41,738 nt of DNA, taken from Pseudoselenomonas ruminantium. GTDB lineage: Bacteria; Bacillota; Negativicutes; Selenomonadales; Selenomonadaceae. This document shows, one piece after another, positions 24,200 to 31,311 of the stretch. Below the pieces are notes generated by a model. That model made no database searches and was not told the origin of the DNA. It saw only the letters and a list, made by a program, of their open reading frames with translations. Location of the stretch: NCBI RefSeq assembly GCF_900113715.1, contig NZ_FOQK01000028.1, positions 1-41,738 of the forward strand, in the 5' to 3' direction. Position 1 is the stretch's first letter. Each line of letters begins with the position of its first letter. The position numbers were made by a program, and so were the translations under genes.

Positions 24200-24421
24200 G
24201 TGGGAGTTTTGGAAAAGAAAAGATTTTTCAAAGAAGAACCACATCATAAAGTATGGTGGGTTGATAATAGCGATACTGTTGGTGTGTGGAAATTTAGCTT
24301 TGATAAAAAAACGATATTCAATCTTTTTCAAGATTATCCTTATAAACTAACTAAGGAACAGAAAGAAATATTTGACAGTGAAAATCCAGATTGGAAAGAT
24401 TTCTTTTCTGATAGACGATAA
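24200..24421 (+). CDS. Small hypothetical protein
   Basis: 73 residues from a GTG start with AAAGGA 6 bases upstream. Charged, aromatic-rich (KVWWVDN, VGVWKFSFDKKTIFNLFQDYP) and ending DWKDFFSDRR. It looks like a compact soluble domain. I do not recognise the family. It follows rep by 24 bp and probably shares its transcript, ending at the terminator at 24434. Confidence 0.65.
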   Translation: MGVLEKKRFFKEEPHHKVWWVDNSDTVGVWKFSFDKKTIFNLFQDYPYKLTKEQKEIFDSENPDWKDFFSDRR

Positions 24422-24433
24422 GATCTGTGAGAG

Positions 24434-24470
24434 CATCCCTAGCGAATTTTAATAGCGTTAGGGATGTTTT
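24434..24470 (+). terminator. Terminator after the rep unit
   Basis: CATCCCTAGCG pairs with CGTTAGGGATG (one mismatch), followed by TTTT. Confidence 0.7.
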
Positions 24471-24540
24471 GGTATATATAAAAAATGGTTTTTGATATAA
24501 TGGATGTATCAAAGCTGATTTGATGTTGAGGATGGGCAAT

Positions 24541-24660
24541 ATGATACAAGGTGTTCTGTTTATTATGGCAGCTGGATTTCTTTTAGGTGTGGTTGTCGTT
24601 ATTATAGGTGGTGCCTTGGGATTCGTGAAAGGTATCATTGATTTTTTCCGCGGTAAATGA
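24541..24660 (+). CDS. Tiny single-span membrane protein
   Basis: 39 residues (MIQGVLFIMAAGFLLGVVVV...GFVKGIIDFFRGK): one hydrophobic helix with a basic end. GAGG lies 10 bases before the ATG, and TATAAT occurs 45 bp upstream. It is short for a confident call but has clear membrane-peptide composition. It lies between the rep unit and oriT and would be among the first genes to enter a recipient. Function unknown; a small hydrophobic toxin is one possibility. Confidence 0.5.
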   Translation: MIQGVLFIMAAGFLLGVVVVIIGGALGFVKGIIDFFRGK

Positions 24661-24884
24661 TCTCTACTTTTCTAGTGGGCTTGTTTTTGCTTTCAGAATG
24701 GATTGCACTGTAATCATTCTGTTTTAGCACCGGGGCAATGGAGAGGCCAGGCATAATGTGATATTTTTGATGGCAATGTCGCGGATGGACCGGATGTGGC
24801 AACAGGCAGTGATCAGGAATTTTTGTTAATTCGAAGATGCTGCGAAATTTGTGTTGTTCCCTTTCAACGAGGGGGCAGTCGTGG

Positions 24885-24890
24885 TATAAT
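24885..24890 (+). promoter_or_regulatory. Extended -10 promoter of mobA
   Basis: TGGTATAAT (extended -10; TATAAT 24885-24890) with a weak TTTCAA 17 bp upstream. The predicted transcript would run through oriT into mobA, allowing the relaxosome to repress its own gene, as in RSF1010. Confidence 0.6.
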
Positions 24891-24932
24891 ATCAGAGGGA
24901 GGAATGAGATACGCGGTGTCCTCCCCTTTGGG

Positions 24933-24976
24933 AAGGCGCACTTATGAGTTTCTCAAACCTGCGGTTCGAGAAACTC
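24933..24976 (-). other. oriT: Origin of transfer (RSF1010/R1162-type oriT)
   Basis: Inverted repeat 24946-24959 and 24963-24976 (13 of 14 pairs, 3-base loop). On the minus strand the inner arm ends GAGAAAC, then three bases, then TAAGTGCGCCTT (24933-24944). In RSF1010/R1162 the same order is GAGAAAC, three bases, TAAATGCGCCCT, where MobA nicks. So the minus strand is transferred, with 5' end leading toward lower coordinates and mobA entering last. A smaller GC hairpin (24988-25002) follows. Confidence 0.92.
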
Positions 24977-25034
24977 GTGCTTACAGGCCGCGCAAGGCGC
25001 GGTAAATGTTTTACTAATGGGAGGAGGTGAACTC

Positions 25035-27266
25035 ATGGCAACGTATCATTGTTCTGTGAAGCATGGCAATGTTGGTAACGCTCGCCCTCATGCAGATTAT
25101 ATCTGCCGAGAGGGCAAGTTTGGCACTGCCAAAATGAAAGAGCAGTTAGTATACAAAGAATCTGGCAATATGCCATCCTTTGTATTAGAAGACCAGCAGG
25201 ATTATTGGTTGGCTGCCGATGAGTTCACCAGAATCAACGGCAGAACATACGAAGAATTTGAAGTTGCTCTTCCCCAAGAGCTTTCGGATGAGGACAATTT
25301 GAAGCTGGTCAAGGCGTTCATAGCTGAAGAGATAGGCGAGAATAATGCCTATACCTTTGCCATTCACTCTAAGCCCGCAGCGAATGACAACGAGCAGCGG
25401 CAAATCCATGCCCACATCATGTTTTCTCCTAAAGTTCAAGATGGAATTGAACGAACCCGTGAGCAATTTTTCAAGCGTTATAATGCGAAAGAGCCGGGCC
25501 GGGGTGGCGCAAAAAACGATACACGTTTTAGCACCCTTCAAGGCAAACTGGAAATTGCTCGTGTCCGTCTGAACTGGGAGAAGAAGATAAATCGTGCCTA
25601 TGAGGAGCACGGTTTAGAACACCGCGTTTCTTCAAAGTCTCTGGCCGTCCAGTATGCAGAGGCTTTGATTAATGGCGATAAGGACAAGGCTTTTGTTCTG
25701 GATCGCCTGCCGCAAGTTCACCTTGGCCCTAAACTTACCTACACTTCTCTGCGTGAAGCAGCAAAGTATGTTGACCAGAGAAAATACTATCTGGAAGATG
25801 CCCCGAAGAAAGTTCGTCATAACTTCATAGCTCGTCAGGAAAAGAAACTGGCAGAAGAAATTATCATCAAACGCAGAGAGCGTATCCTTACCTTGAAGGA
25901 AAATCTTGAAATCAAGGCACAGGAACGCTCTGTTCGTGATGAAATGGCTGAAAAAGTTCTGGCTGAACCAGTTATTGAGCGGCAGGATGAAAGTTCACGG
26001 GATATTGAAAAGCAGCTGGCCACGCAGCTTACTTTGTCCCGGGCAGAAATTTCCGCTGCAACTAAGGAGCTTCAACATTTCCGCCAGCAGAAAGAGAACT
26101 ACATCCTTTCTGATCAGAAGATTAAGGAGCTTGCTAATGACATCTACACGAAGCAGGAAACCAAGCGTATTAGAACGCAGGTGACTAAGTGCAAGGAAGA
26201 CATGGCAGCCCTTAACAACCTTAAAGCAGAATGGAGCGAAAAGGCCAAGGCTGGAACGCTTACCCCAGAGCAAGAAAACATCTATAAGCAGCAAGCAAAA
26301 ATATTGCAGGAAGCCTATGCGAAACGTAGCGAAGGACTGAAGGAACGCATTGAAAAGATGAAGCAATCCTTGGCTACAGAAAAGGCGCAAAAGGCAACGC
26401 AGGAAATTGCCGATTCTATCCGTAAGCGCGTGGATATTGCCCGCCAGCGAATTGTGGATAGAAAAGAACGCATCAATAATTTGAGAGCGCAGAGCTTTAT
26501 CCTTAATTCCTCCCGTGCCAGCTTGATTGAAATGGAAAAGTTTGCTCATGAAAAGAACAAACTTTGGAACCGTGCTGAAAGAAATAGCCTTGATATTGAG
26601 AAAATCAAGGCTATCAAAAATCCGCATGAACGCTTGAAACTCATTCGTTCTAAGCTTGTGGAAATGAATTATCAGCAGCGTGGGCTGGAATACAAGACAT
26701 CGAAGCTCAACCGATTCATGATGAAAAAAGAATTTGCCGTAAATGCAGCCAAGAGTGTTTATACGCATGGCCAGTATAAACAGTATTTGAAATTAGGTCA
26801 GGAGATTGAAAAGTTACAGAAAGAATACCTCCTTGCTCCCGGCAAGTCGGAGCTGAAAGAGCAGCTTGATTCTAAGCTGCAGAAACAGCAGGATATGAAG
26901 GTTAAACTTACAGATATTCTTTCTTCTGCTCATGCAAAAGCCAGCATTGAGCGTATGGTGGAAGCCCGTATGGAAAAGAATTATGTATTGGAGGCCAGAA
27001 AAACTGTGATGGCTGAAAATGTGCATGAGATCCTGCGGATGAAGGAAGAACTGACAGAAATGCGGGAACAGGCATCTAAGGATATTGCCCTTGAACGCCA
27101 GAAGGATGGACTGGAACAGGCTGCATCCAGCTTGATGGATAATATCAAGGAAATTGCCAATTTGCCAGAAGCACACGCATCTAGTGGTATATCCGTGCAT
27201 CTTGGAGATTCATCTGACCTTCTCTTAAAAGATAAGACTTTGAAACGGACTGGCTATGAAAGATGA
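25035..27266 (+). CDS. mobA: MobA relaxase (MOBQ, RSF1010 type)
   Basis: 743 residues. The N-terminal ~190 residues align by eye with RSF1010 MobA: Tyr22 in ADYICREGKF matches its nicking tyrosine (Tyr25, ADYIQREGKY). Also matching are ESGNMPSFV, the metal-site HAHIMFS (His125, His127, with His111), and QFFKRYNAKEPGRGGA. It nicks oriT and pilots the strand. The remaining ~550 residues are long charged coiled coil. There is no primase (RepB') domain like that of RSF1010. Start ATG 25035 with GGAGGAGGTGA upstream; the ATG at 25017 lies before the ribosome site. No mobB or mobC homologue was recognised nearby. Confidence 0.95.
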   Translation: MATYHCSVKHGNVGNARPHADYICREGKFGTAKMKEQLVYKESGNMPSFVLEDQQDYWLAADEFTRINGRTYEEFEVALPQELSDEDNLKLVKAFIAEEIGENNAYTFAIHSKPAANDNEQRQIHAHIMFSPKVQDGIERTREQFFKRYNAKEPGRGGAKNDTRFSTLQGKLEIARVRLNWEKKINRAYEEHGLEHRVSSKSLAVQYAEALINGDKDKAFVLDRLPQVHLGPKLTYTSLREAAKYVDQRKYYLEDAPKKVRHNFIARQEKKLAEEIIIKRRERILTLKENLEIKAQERSVRDEMAEKVLAEPVIERQDESSRDIEKQLATQLTLSRAEISAATKELQHFRQQKENYILSDQKIKELANDIYTKQETKRIRTQVTKCKEDMAALNNLKAEWSEKAKAGTLTPEQENIYKQQAKILQEAYAKRSEGLKERIEKMKQSLATEKAQKATQEIADSIRKRVDIARQRIVDRKERINNLRAQSFILNSSRASLIEMEKFAHEKNKLWNRAERNSLDIEKIKAIKNPHERLKLIRSKLVEMNYQQRGLEYKTSKLNRFMMKKEFAVNAAKSVYTHGQYKQYLKLGQEIEKLQKEYLLAPGKSELKEQLDSKLQKQQDMKVKLTDILSSAHAKASIERMVEARMEKNYVLEARKTVMAENVHEILRMKEELTEMREQASKDIALERQKDGLEQAASSLMDNIKEIANLPEAHASSGISVHLGDSSDLLLKDKTLKRTGYER

Positions 27267-27405
27267 TTTAGATACAAATAGGACTTTTAGTCCCTAAAAT
27301 ATTGTTTTTTTGTAAGATTCCTCTTAAAAGCTTCTAAAATCTATGATTTATGTCCGTTTCTAATGGAAATTTAATGGAAAAATGGTATGATGAAGGAGTA
27401 TTGTG

Positions 27406-28101
27406 ATGAGAGTAACAATCATAATTGCATGTCTGGTGCTCAATTTGATAGGTGGAGGAATGGCCTTTGCAAGTGAGCTGCCGGATGACACTCAATTTGA
27501 CAGCATGTATTATTCGTTATCTGTTGATGATGAGCAAAGTAAGAACGCCCTTCAGAACTCGGCAAATTCCGAAGCTGGGGCGCAGGAATCAATGGATGGA
27601 AGTTTCCCGATGGCAACTTCCGATGATTTTACCCTTAGACTTGGGCAGTACATTGGAAGCGAAAGCGGGATGGGAAGTGACTATGGCAATTATGTGGCCG
27701 GCCTAATATTAGAAAACGCTTCGCAGTATGGTGTTGATCCAATACTGGCCGCCAGCCTTTTCGAGCAGGAAAGTCATTTCCGTATGGATGCAGTTTCGGG
27801 AGCCGGAGCGATTGGCATAGCGCAGCTTATGCCAGATACCGCTCAACAAATGGGGTATAATCCCTACATTTTGGAAGAAAACGTCAAAGGTGGCATTGAA
27901 TATTTGAGCTATCAGCTGAAGCGATTCCAATCGGCAGGAGACTTACAGAATAGCTTTGCGATAGCTGCTTATAATGCCGGGCCTTATGCAGTTCAAAATT
28001 ATGGTGATGTGCCCCCCTATACCGAGACAAGACGTCATGTAACAGCAGTAGCGAACAATTATGCAGACATAACCAATTTTACTGGAGGACTGTATCAATG
28101 A
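27406..28101 (+). CDS. VirB1-like lytic transglycosylase
   Basis: 231 residues with a signal peptide (MRVTIIIACLVLNLIGGGMA...). The C-terminal half is an SLT domain: catalytic Glu in FEQESHF, GAIGIAQLMPDTA, and AIAAYNAGPYAV. It cleaves glycan strands so the transfer channel can cross the wall. ATG 27406 has AAGGAG 7 bases upstream. Its stop overlaps the next start (ATGA). It sits on the relaxase side rather than with the trb genes. Confidence 0.92.
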   Translation: MRVTIIIACLVLNLIGGGMAFASELPDDTQFDSMYYSLSVDDEQSKNALQNSANSEAGAQESMDGSFPMATSDDFTLRLGQYIGSESGMGSDYGNYVAGLILENASQYGVDPILAASLFEQESHFRMDAVSGAGAIGIAQLMPDTAQQMGYNPYILEENVKGGIEYLSYQLKRFQSAGDLQNSFAIAAYNAGPYAVQNYGDVPPYTETRRHVTAVANNYADITNFTGGLYQ

Positions 28102-28367
28102 ATGATTTGTCTGTGAATGAAGCGTATCAGGGGTTGATTATGCAACGTGTGGATGTTATTGATCGAGCTGTTATGCAGCGCGATGAATATCTGGAAAGGG
28201 AAAAGGCCTTGTCAGAACTTGAAATTATCTGTCAGGAGGCTGGGAAAGCTGATTTCTACCTCAACATGATTGATAAGCTGCAAAAATTCGAGTACCTGAT
28301 GGCTTCAAATTGCTATGCGCTTGGTGTCCGGGACAGAATACAGATGGAGCGCATGGAAATCATTTGA
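28098..28367 (+). CDS. Small helical protein coupled to the transglycosylase
   Basis: 89 residues, mostly alpha-helical and charged (VDVIDRAVMQRDEYLEREKALSELEII...), no signal or membrane segment. It is translationally coupled to the preceding gene by ATGA overlap and followed by a strong terminator. No family recognised. The coupling suggests an accessory of transfer, without direct evidence. Confidence 0.68.
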   Translation: MNDLSVNEAYQGLIMQRVDVIDRAVMQRDEYLEREKALSELEIICQEAGKADFYLNMIDKLQKFEYLMASNCYALGVRDRIQMERMEII

Positions 28368-28385
28368 CAATATTGATACAATGCT

Positions 28386-28421
28386 AGAAAAGAGCGCATT
28401 TTGCGCTCTTTTCTTTTTCTC
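28386..28421 (+). terminator. Terminator of the mobA/transglycosylase unit
   Basis: 13-bp perfect stem (28386-28398 with 28402-28414, loop TTT) then a T-rich run. Confidence 0.87.
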
Positions 28422-28429
28422 TATAATGA

Positions 28430-28458
28430 TTGTATTAAGACATAAAACATGGTATAAT
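28430..28458 (+). promoter_or_regulatory. Conserved promoter cassette, copy 2
   Basis: TTGTAT (28430-28435), the same 17-bp spacer as 22074-22090, TATAAT (28453-28458). It drives the two hypothetical genes that follow. Confidence 0.85.
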
Positions 28459-28491
28459 ACATATAGATTTTGATTCATGGGAGGTTTCTCT

Positions 28492-28812
28492 ATGGAGCTG
28501 GATTTATATAAATTTCTGCAGACGGGCAATATTGTAATCTACCGCAACGGTGAAAAAGGTATCGTTGTCTTGGATGAGAACGAGCTGGATGCAGAAGGCC
28601 GGGCAAAGATTTATATTGCCCATGAGGAGTATAAGCTGGATGTGCGCCTAAACTATGATCTTGACCTTCGCGGTCAATGGTTTGGCGAGGACATCATGAA
28701 GATTGTAGAATCTGAGCTATCGACCATTCGTGATCATGGTCTTGATGCAGCTGCAGATGATGGTACAGTCCTATGGACACGCTCGGAGGAAAGCTATGAA
28801 TGTAGCCATTGA
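28492..28812 (+). CDS. Hypothetical protein
   Basis: 106 residues, acidic, beta-rich at the N-terminus (GNIVIYRNGEKGIVVLDENEL...YIAHEEYKLDV). It starts at ATG 28492 after GGGAGG. No family recognised. It overlaps the next gene by 17 nt, so both are coexpressed from the cassette promoter. Confidence 0.68.
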   Translation: MELDLYKFLQTGNIVIYRNGEKGIVVLDENELDAEGRAKIYIAHEEYKLDVRLNYDLDLRGQWFGEDIMKIVESELSTIRDHGLDAAADDGTVLWTRSEESYECSH

Positions 28813-29398
28813 GGAATGTAAGGAAATTATAGGACATCGCCAGTATTGGCTGCTCAATGACCTTGAGCACCGGGAGATTTTTCAATTTCTTTGGGATGAT
28901 TGCGATACGCTGGAGGAATTTACCGACCTTCTGTATAGTGACCCGAATATTTGCAATACCAAGGCTGCAGCTTGGTTCCTGCATTATGATACGGATGCTT
29001 TTGCGGGCTTCCTTTCTCGGTGGTTTTCCCGGCAGCAGAAACAAAATTGTGTGGATAGTAAGCAAAAGTTCATTAGCCTTTCCAGTGATGGGATGAAAAG
29101 CATATTTCCTATGGCCATGCTTTTGACGGATTCTTATATTTACCGTGATGAAGAGGATTTCTATGTGGCTGTGGTTGAAGATGATGACTTCAATCCGTGG
29201 CTCTTTAATTTCCATTCTCTCGTGTGTGGCGATAATATAAGCGTTGAGGGGCATCGTTTGCAGGGAAACTATGCTATTTACTATGCCGAGGGGTATCTGG
29301 CCTTCTGGAAGCTTCCTGTGGCCGTCTGGGAGGCTATTATGGAATCAGGTATCTATGAGGATGTCCATGAGATTGGCGAGGAATATAATTCAGACTAG
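28796..29398 (+). CDS. Hypothetical protein
   Basis: 200 residues, acidic and rich in Trp, Tyr and Phe; soluble, no signal peptide. Start ATG 28796 with CGGAGGAAAG upstream, inside the end of the preceding gene. No domain recognised. The hydrophobic-aromatic, acidic character resembles small plasmid or phage accessory proteins, but I assign no function. Confidence 0.68.
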   Translation: MNVAIEECKEIIGHRQYWLLNDLEHREIFQFLWDDCDTLEEFTDLLYSDPNICNTKAAAWFLHYDTDAFAGFLSRWFSRQQKQNCVDSKQKFISLSSDGMKSIFPMAMLLTDSYIYRDEEDFYVAVVEDDDFNPWLFNFHSLVCGDNISVEGHRLQGNYAIYYAEGYLAFWKLPVAVWEAIMESGIYEDVHEIGEEYNSD

Positions 29399-29444
29399 GT
29401 TTTTTTGAAAAAAGATATACATAAATCAAGATTATATACGTTTA

Positions 29445-29478
29445 CAGGCAGATTCTTCAGGAGTCTGTCTTTTTTGTT
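29445..29478 (+). terminator. Terminator before the first 445-bp element
   Basis: AGGCAGATTC with GGAGTCTGTCT (including G-T wobbles) and a TTCA loop, then TTTTTT. It ends about 10 bp before the element, so read-through into the element from upstream should be limited. Confidence 0.6.
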
Positions 29479-29487
29479 GTCTTTTCT

Positions 29488-29932
29488 GGGCGTTCCCCTT
29501 CGGGTCGGGCTTTCGTGAATGGAGCCAGCGCGGCTGTCTCCACCCTTCGGGCTTCAATCCCTAACGCGGGGTTCGGGTTCGTGGCCTCTGGCAGCACGCG
29601 GCAGGCGGCAGACCGCGTGCTTTACGTTTGCAGCCGGACGGGGCCGGAAGATAGGTTGTACTATCGCCCGGCCAGCTCATAGGCCAGGAGCTGGCCAGGC
29701 TCCGTTACTTTTGTTTGCGCCTCGATGAGCAGGAGGCGCAAACATGGAAGCTTTCCCTGAACGGGAAAGCCAAAAGCATTTAATCTATCTTTTTTTTTGC
29801 CGGGGCAAAGCCTATCACCCCCTCCTTCCACCCGCAAGGCCAAGCCGCTTCGCGGTGCTGCGCAGCCTTGCGGGTTCCCTCCGGGCGCGATCCCTTCCGG
29901 CCATCAAAAAAAAAGAAAAACGCAGCAGGGGG
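29488..29932 (+). repeat. Structured ~445-bp GC-rich element, copy 1 (ncRNA or single-strand promoter candidate)
   Basis: About 92% identical to 33052-33495 and far more GC-rich than its surroundings. Hairpins: 29593-29601 with 29613-29621; 29670-29678 with 29688-29696; 29713-29723 with 29733-29743; 29751-29757 with 29763-29769; 29830-29840 with 29865-29875. Several differences from copy 2 are paired and keep base-pairing. A T-run near 29793 and an A-run near 29906 bracket the last part. No conserved promoter precedes it. It ends 35 bp before the radC-like start. The 69-codon open frame inside (29519-29728) lacks a ribosome site and changes mostly at amino-acid level, so it is non-coding. Confidence 0.85.
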
Positions 29933-29967
29933 TTCGGAAAGAACTCTCAAGCGCAAAAGGAGTGCTA

Positions 29968-30558
29968 ATGATGAAAAATTACAACATGACCACAAAGACG
30001 GACGCAGAAATGCTTGCAAAGCTCTTAAACCTTCCTGAAAAGGCTCTGCAATCTCACACGTTGCAGGAGGTGATGACCTCCCCTATGGCCATCAAGGGCG
30101 TGGGAGAAAAGAGCAAGGAAAAATTGATGATGCTTAATGAACTTTCCCGCCGTTGGAACATGGAAACAAATCCCGTTGATACCATTCACGGCCCCGAAGA
30201 TGTAGCGCATTACCTTTGGCCAAGATACAGGGACGAAATGAGAGAACATTTTGTACTGGTGCTATTGAATGCGAAAAATCACATCATAGCAACGCCAGTC
30301 GTATCCATTGGAAGCCTTTCTGCTTCTGTGGTACACCCTAGAGAGGTATTCAAGGAAGCTATTTTATATTCTGCGGCTTGTATGATTCTTGTGCATAATC
30401 ACCCATCGGGCGACCCAACGCCGAGCCGTGAAGATAAAGCGGTGACGGAAAGACTGGTCAAGTGTGGAAAAATTATGGATATACCTGTTTTAGACCATGT
30501 GATTTTAGGCAGATTCCACTTTTTCAGCTTCAAGGAAAAAGGGTTGATGAATAACTAA
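29968..30558 (+). CDS. RadC-like JAB-domain protein
   Basis: 196 residues. N-terminal helix-hairpin-helix-like part (SPMAIKGVGEKSKEKLMML) and a C-terminal JAB/MPN domain with the metal motif HNHPSGDPTPSREDK. RadC-type proteins are frequent on mobile elements, often beside antirestriction genes; their enzymatic role is unsettled. Start ATG 29968 after AAAAGGAG. A longer in-frame reading from 29797 would run through the structured element and is artefactual. A GC-rich hairpin (30576-30585 with 30590-30599) separates it from the next gene. Confidence 0.9.
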   Translation: MMKNYNMTTKTDAEMLAKLLNLPEKALQSHTLQEVMTSPMAIKGVGEKSKEKLMMLNELSRRWNMETNPVDTIHGPEDVAHYLWPRYRDEMREHFVLVLLNAKNHIIATPVVSIGSLSASVVHPREVFKEAILYSAACMILVHNHPSGDPTPSREDKAVTERLVKCGKIMDIPVLDHVILGRFHFFSFKEKGLMNN

Positions 30559-30575
30559 ACAAACAAAATGGAAAG

Positions 30576-30599
30576 CCCCGCCGTCAAGGGACGGCGGGG
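30576..30599 (+). other. Intergenic GC hairpin
   Basis: 10-bp perfect stem with AAGG loop between the radC-like gene and the next gene, not followed by a T-run. More likely an mRNA processing or stability element than a terminator. Confidence 0.55.
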
Positions 30600-30621
30600 G
30601 AAGAAAAGGAGAACTGACACC

Positions 30622-31017
30622 ATGAAAAAAATGATTGTACTTACTTTCGAAATTGACCACGAAAATTTTAAGATTTCCCCGCAAATCAGAAACATCGACA
30701 AAGAAAATTCCCTGCATGAAAAATATAAATATATCGGGTGCGATTTGGTGGACTGTAAAGACTTTGATATTGATGGTAAAACCTTTACAGTATGGTTTGA
30801 CGATGAGTTTTTATTAAAAGGGCGAGCCGTTCCCACCATGCTATTAAATGAGGACGGATATAAAACCATACTTTGCAACAACCTCCTTTTTACTGGCTTC
30901 ACGGATGAAGGCGAGGAAAGAGGCTTGAAGATGGACGAAGTGCATAAAATCATAGATTACATATACAATACACGGCAGGAACTCATGGACGAAGTTCACG
31001 CCATGATGAAGCAATAA
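30622..31017 (+). CDS. DUF3846-like protein
   Basis: 131 residues, alpha/beta, acidic. The segment YIGCDLVDC...FTVWFDDEFLLKGRAVPTMLLNEDGY...LLFTGFTDEGE follows the pattern of DUF3846 proteins common on plasmids and conjugative elements of Firmicutes. Function unknown. Start ATG 30622 with AAAGGAG 10-11 bases upstream; the ATG at 30568 lies in the hairpin and is not used. It is cotranscribed with the radC-like gene and ends at a long hairpin. Confidence 0.68.
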   Translation: MKKMIVLTFEIDHENFKISPQIRNIDKENSLHEKYKYIGCDLVDCKDFDIDGKTFTVWFDDEFLLKGRAVPTMLLNEDGYKTILCNNLLFTGFTDEGEERGLKMDEVHKIIDYIYNTRQELMDEVHAMMKQ

Positions 31018-31018
31018 G

Positions 31019-31067
31019 GAAAGCCACCAGCCACCGCGCCAAGCGCGGTAGCTGGTGGCCTTTTCCA
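31019..31067 (+). terminator. Long hairpin terminator
   Basis: GGAAAGCCACCAGC pairs with GCTGGTGGCCTTTTCC (small bulges) enclosing a second stem ACCGCGC/GCGCGGT. Confidence 0.7.
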
Positions 31068-31151
31068 AAATCGCCCCGCTTACGCGGGGATCATTGGGGT
31101 TCCGTGGTATAATAATACTGTGGTTATGCTACAAGGAAAGGACTTTGCTAC

Positions 31152-31268
31152 ATGAATGAGCTGCAATTAAAAGAACTCTCTGCCCTGCTTGATACATTGA
31201 ATCAGGCTTTTGTTAAATTCACTGCTGAAGAATCATTAGAGCGTTATCGGGGGAGCATCCTTAAATAA
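31152..31268 (+). CDS. Micro-protein
   Basis: 38 residues (MNELQLKELSALLDTLNQAF...LERYRGSILK), amphipathic helix, with AAGGA 9 bases before the ATG and an extended -10 (TGGTATAAT, 31105-31113). Coding-like composition supports a real gene. Its last codons form one arm of the 24-bp inverted repeat at 31260-31311. Function unknown. Confidence 0.5.
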   Translation: MNELQLKELSALLDTLNQAFVKFTAEESLERYRGSILK

Positions 31269-31311
31269 GAGAAAGGAGGGAGCAAAAGCTCCCTCCTTTC
31301 TCTTATTTAAG
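31260..31311. terminator. 24-bp perfect inverted repeat spanning two stop codons
   Basis: Arms 31260-31283 and 31288-31311, loop AAAA. A bidirectional terminator that also encodes the final Leu-Lys-stop of both convergent genes. Confidence 0.85.

Noticed and set aside
29519-29728. 69-codon open frame conserved in both 445-bp elements (also 33083-33292)
   Set aside because: No ribosome site, many Arg/Pro/Gly codons from GC-rich hairpins, and most differences between copies change the amino acid while keeping helices paired. The nucleotide structure explains the conservation.
29797-29967. N-terminal extension of the RadC-like protein (and of ArdC at 33361-33528)
   Set aside because: The extension lies in the structured element and is similar in two unrelated proteins. 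Good ribosome sites precede the ATGs at 29968 and 33529.
31071-31086. CCCCGCTTACGCGGGG hairpin shared with 35322-35339 as a mobile repeat
   Set aside because: The two share only the short stem-loop. At 35319-35342 it is a normal terminator, so chance or a common terminator motif is enough.
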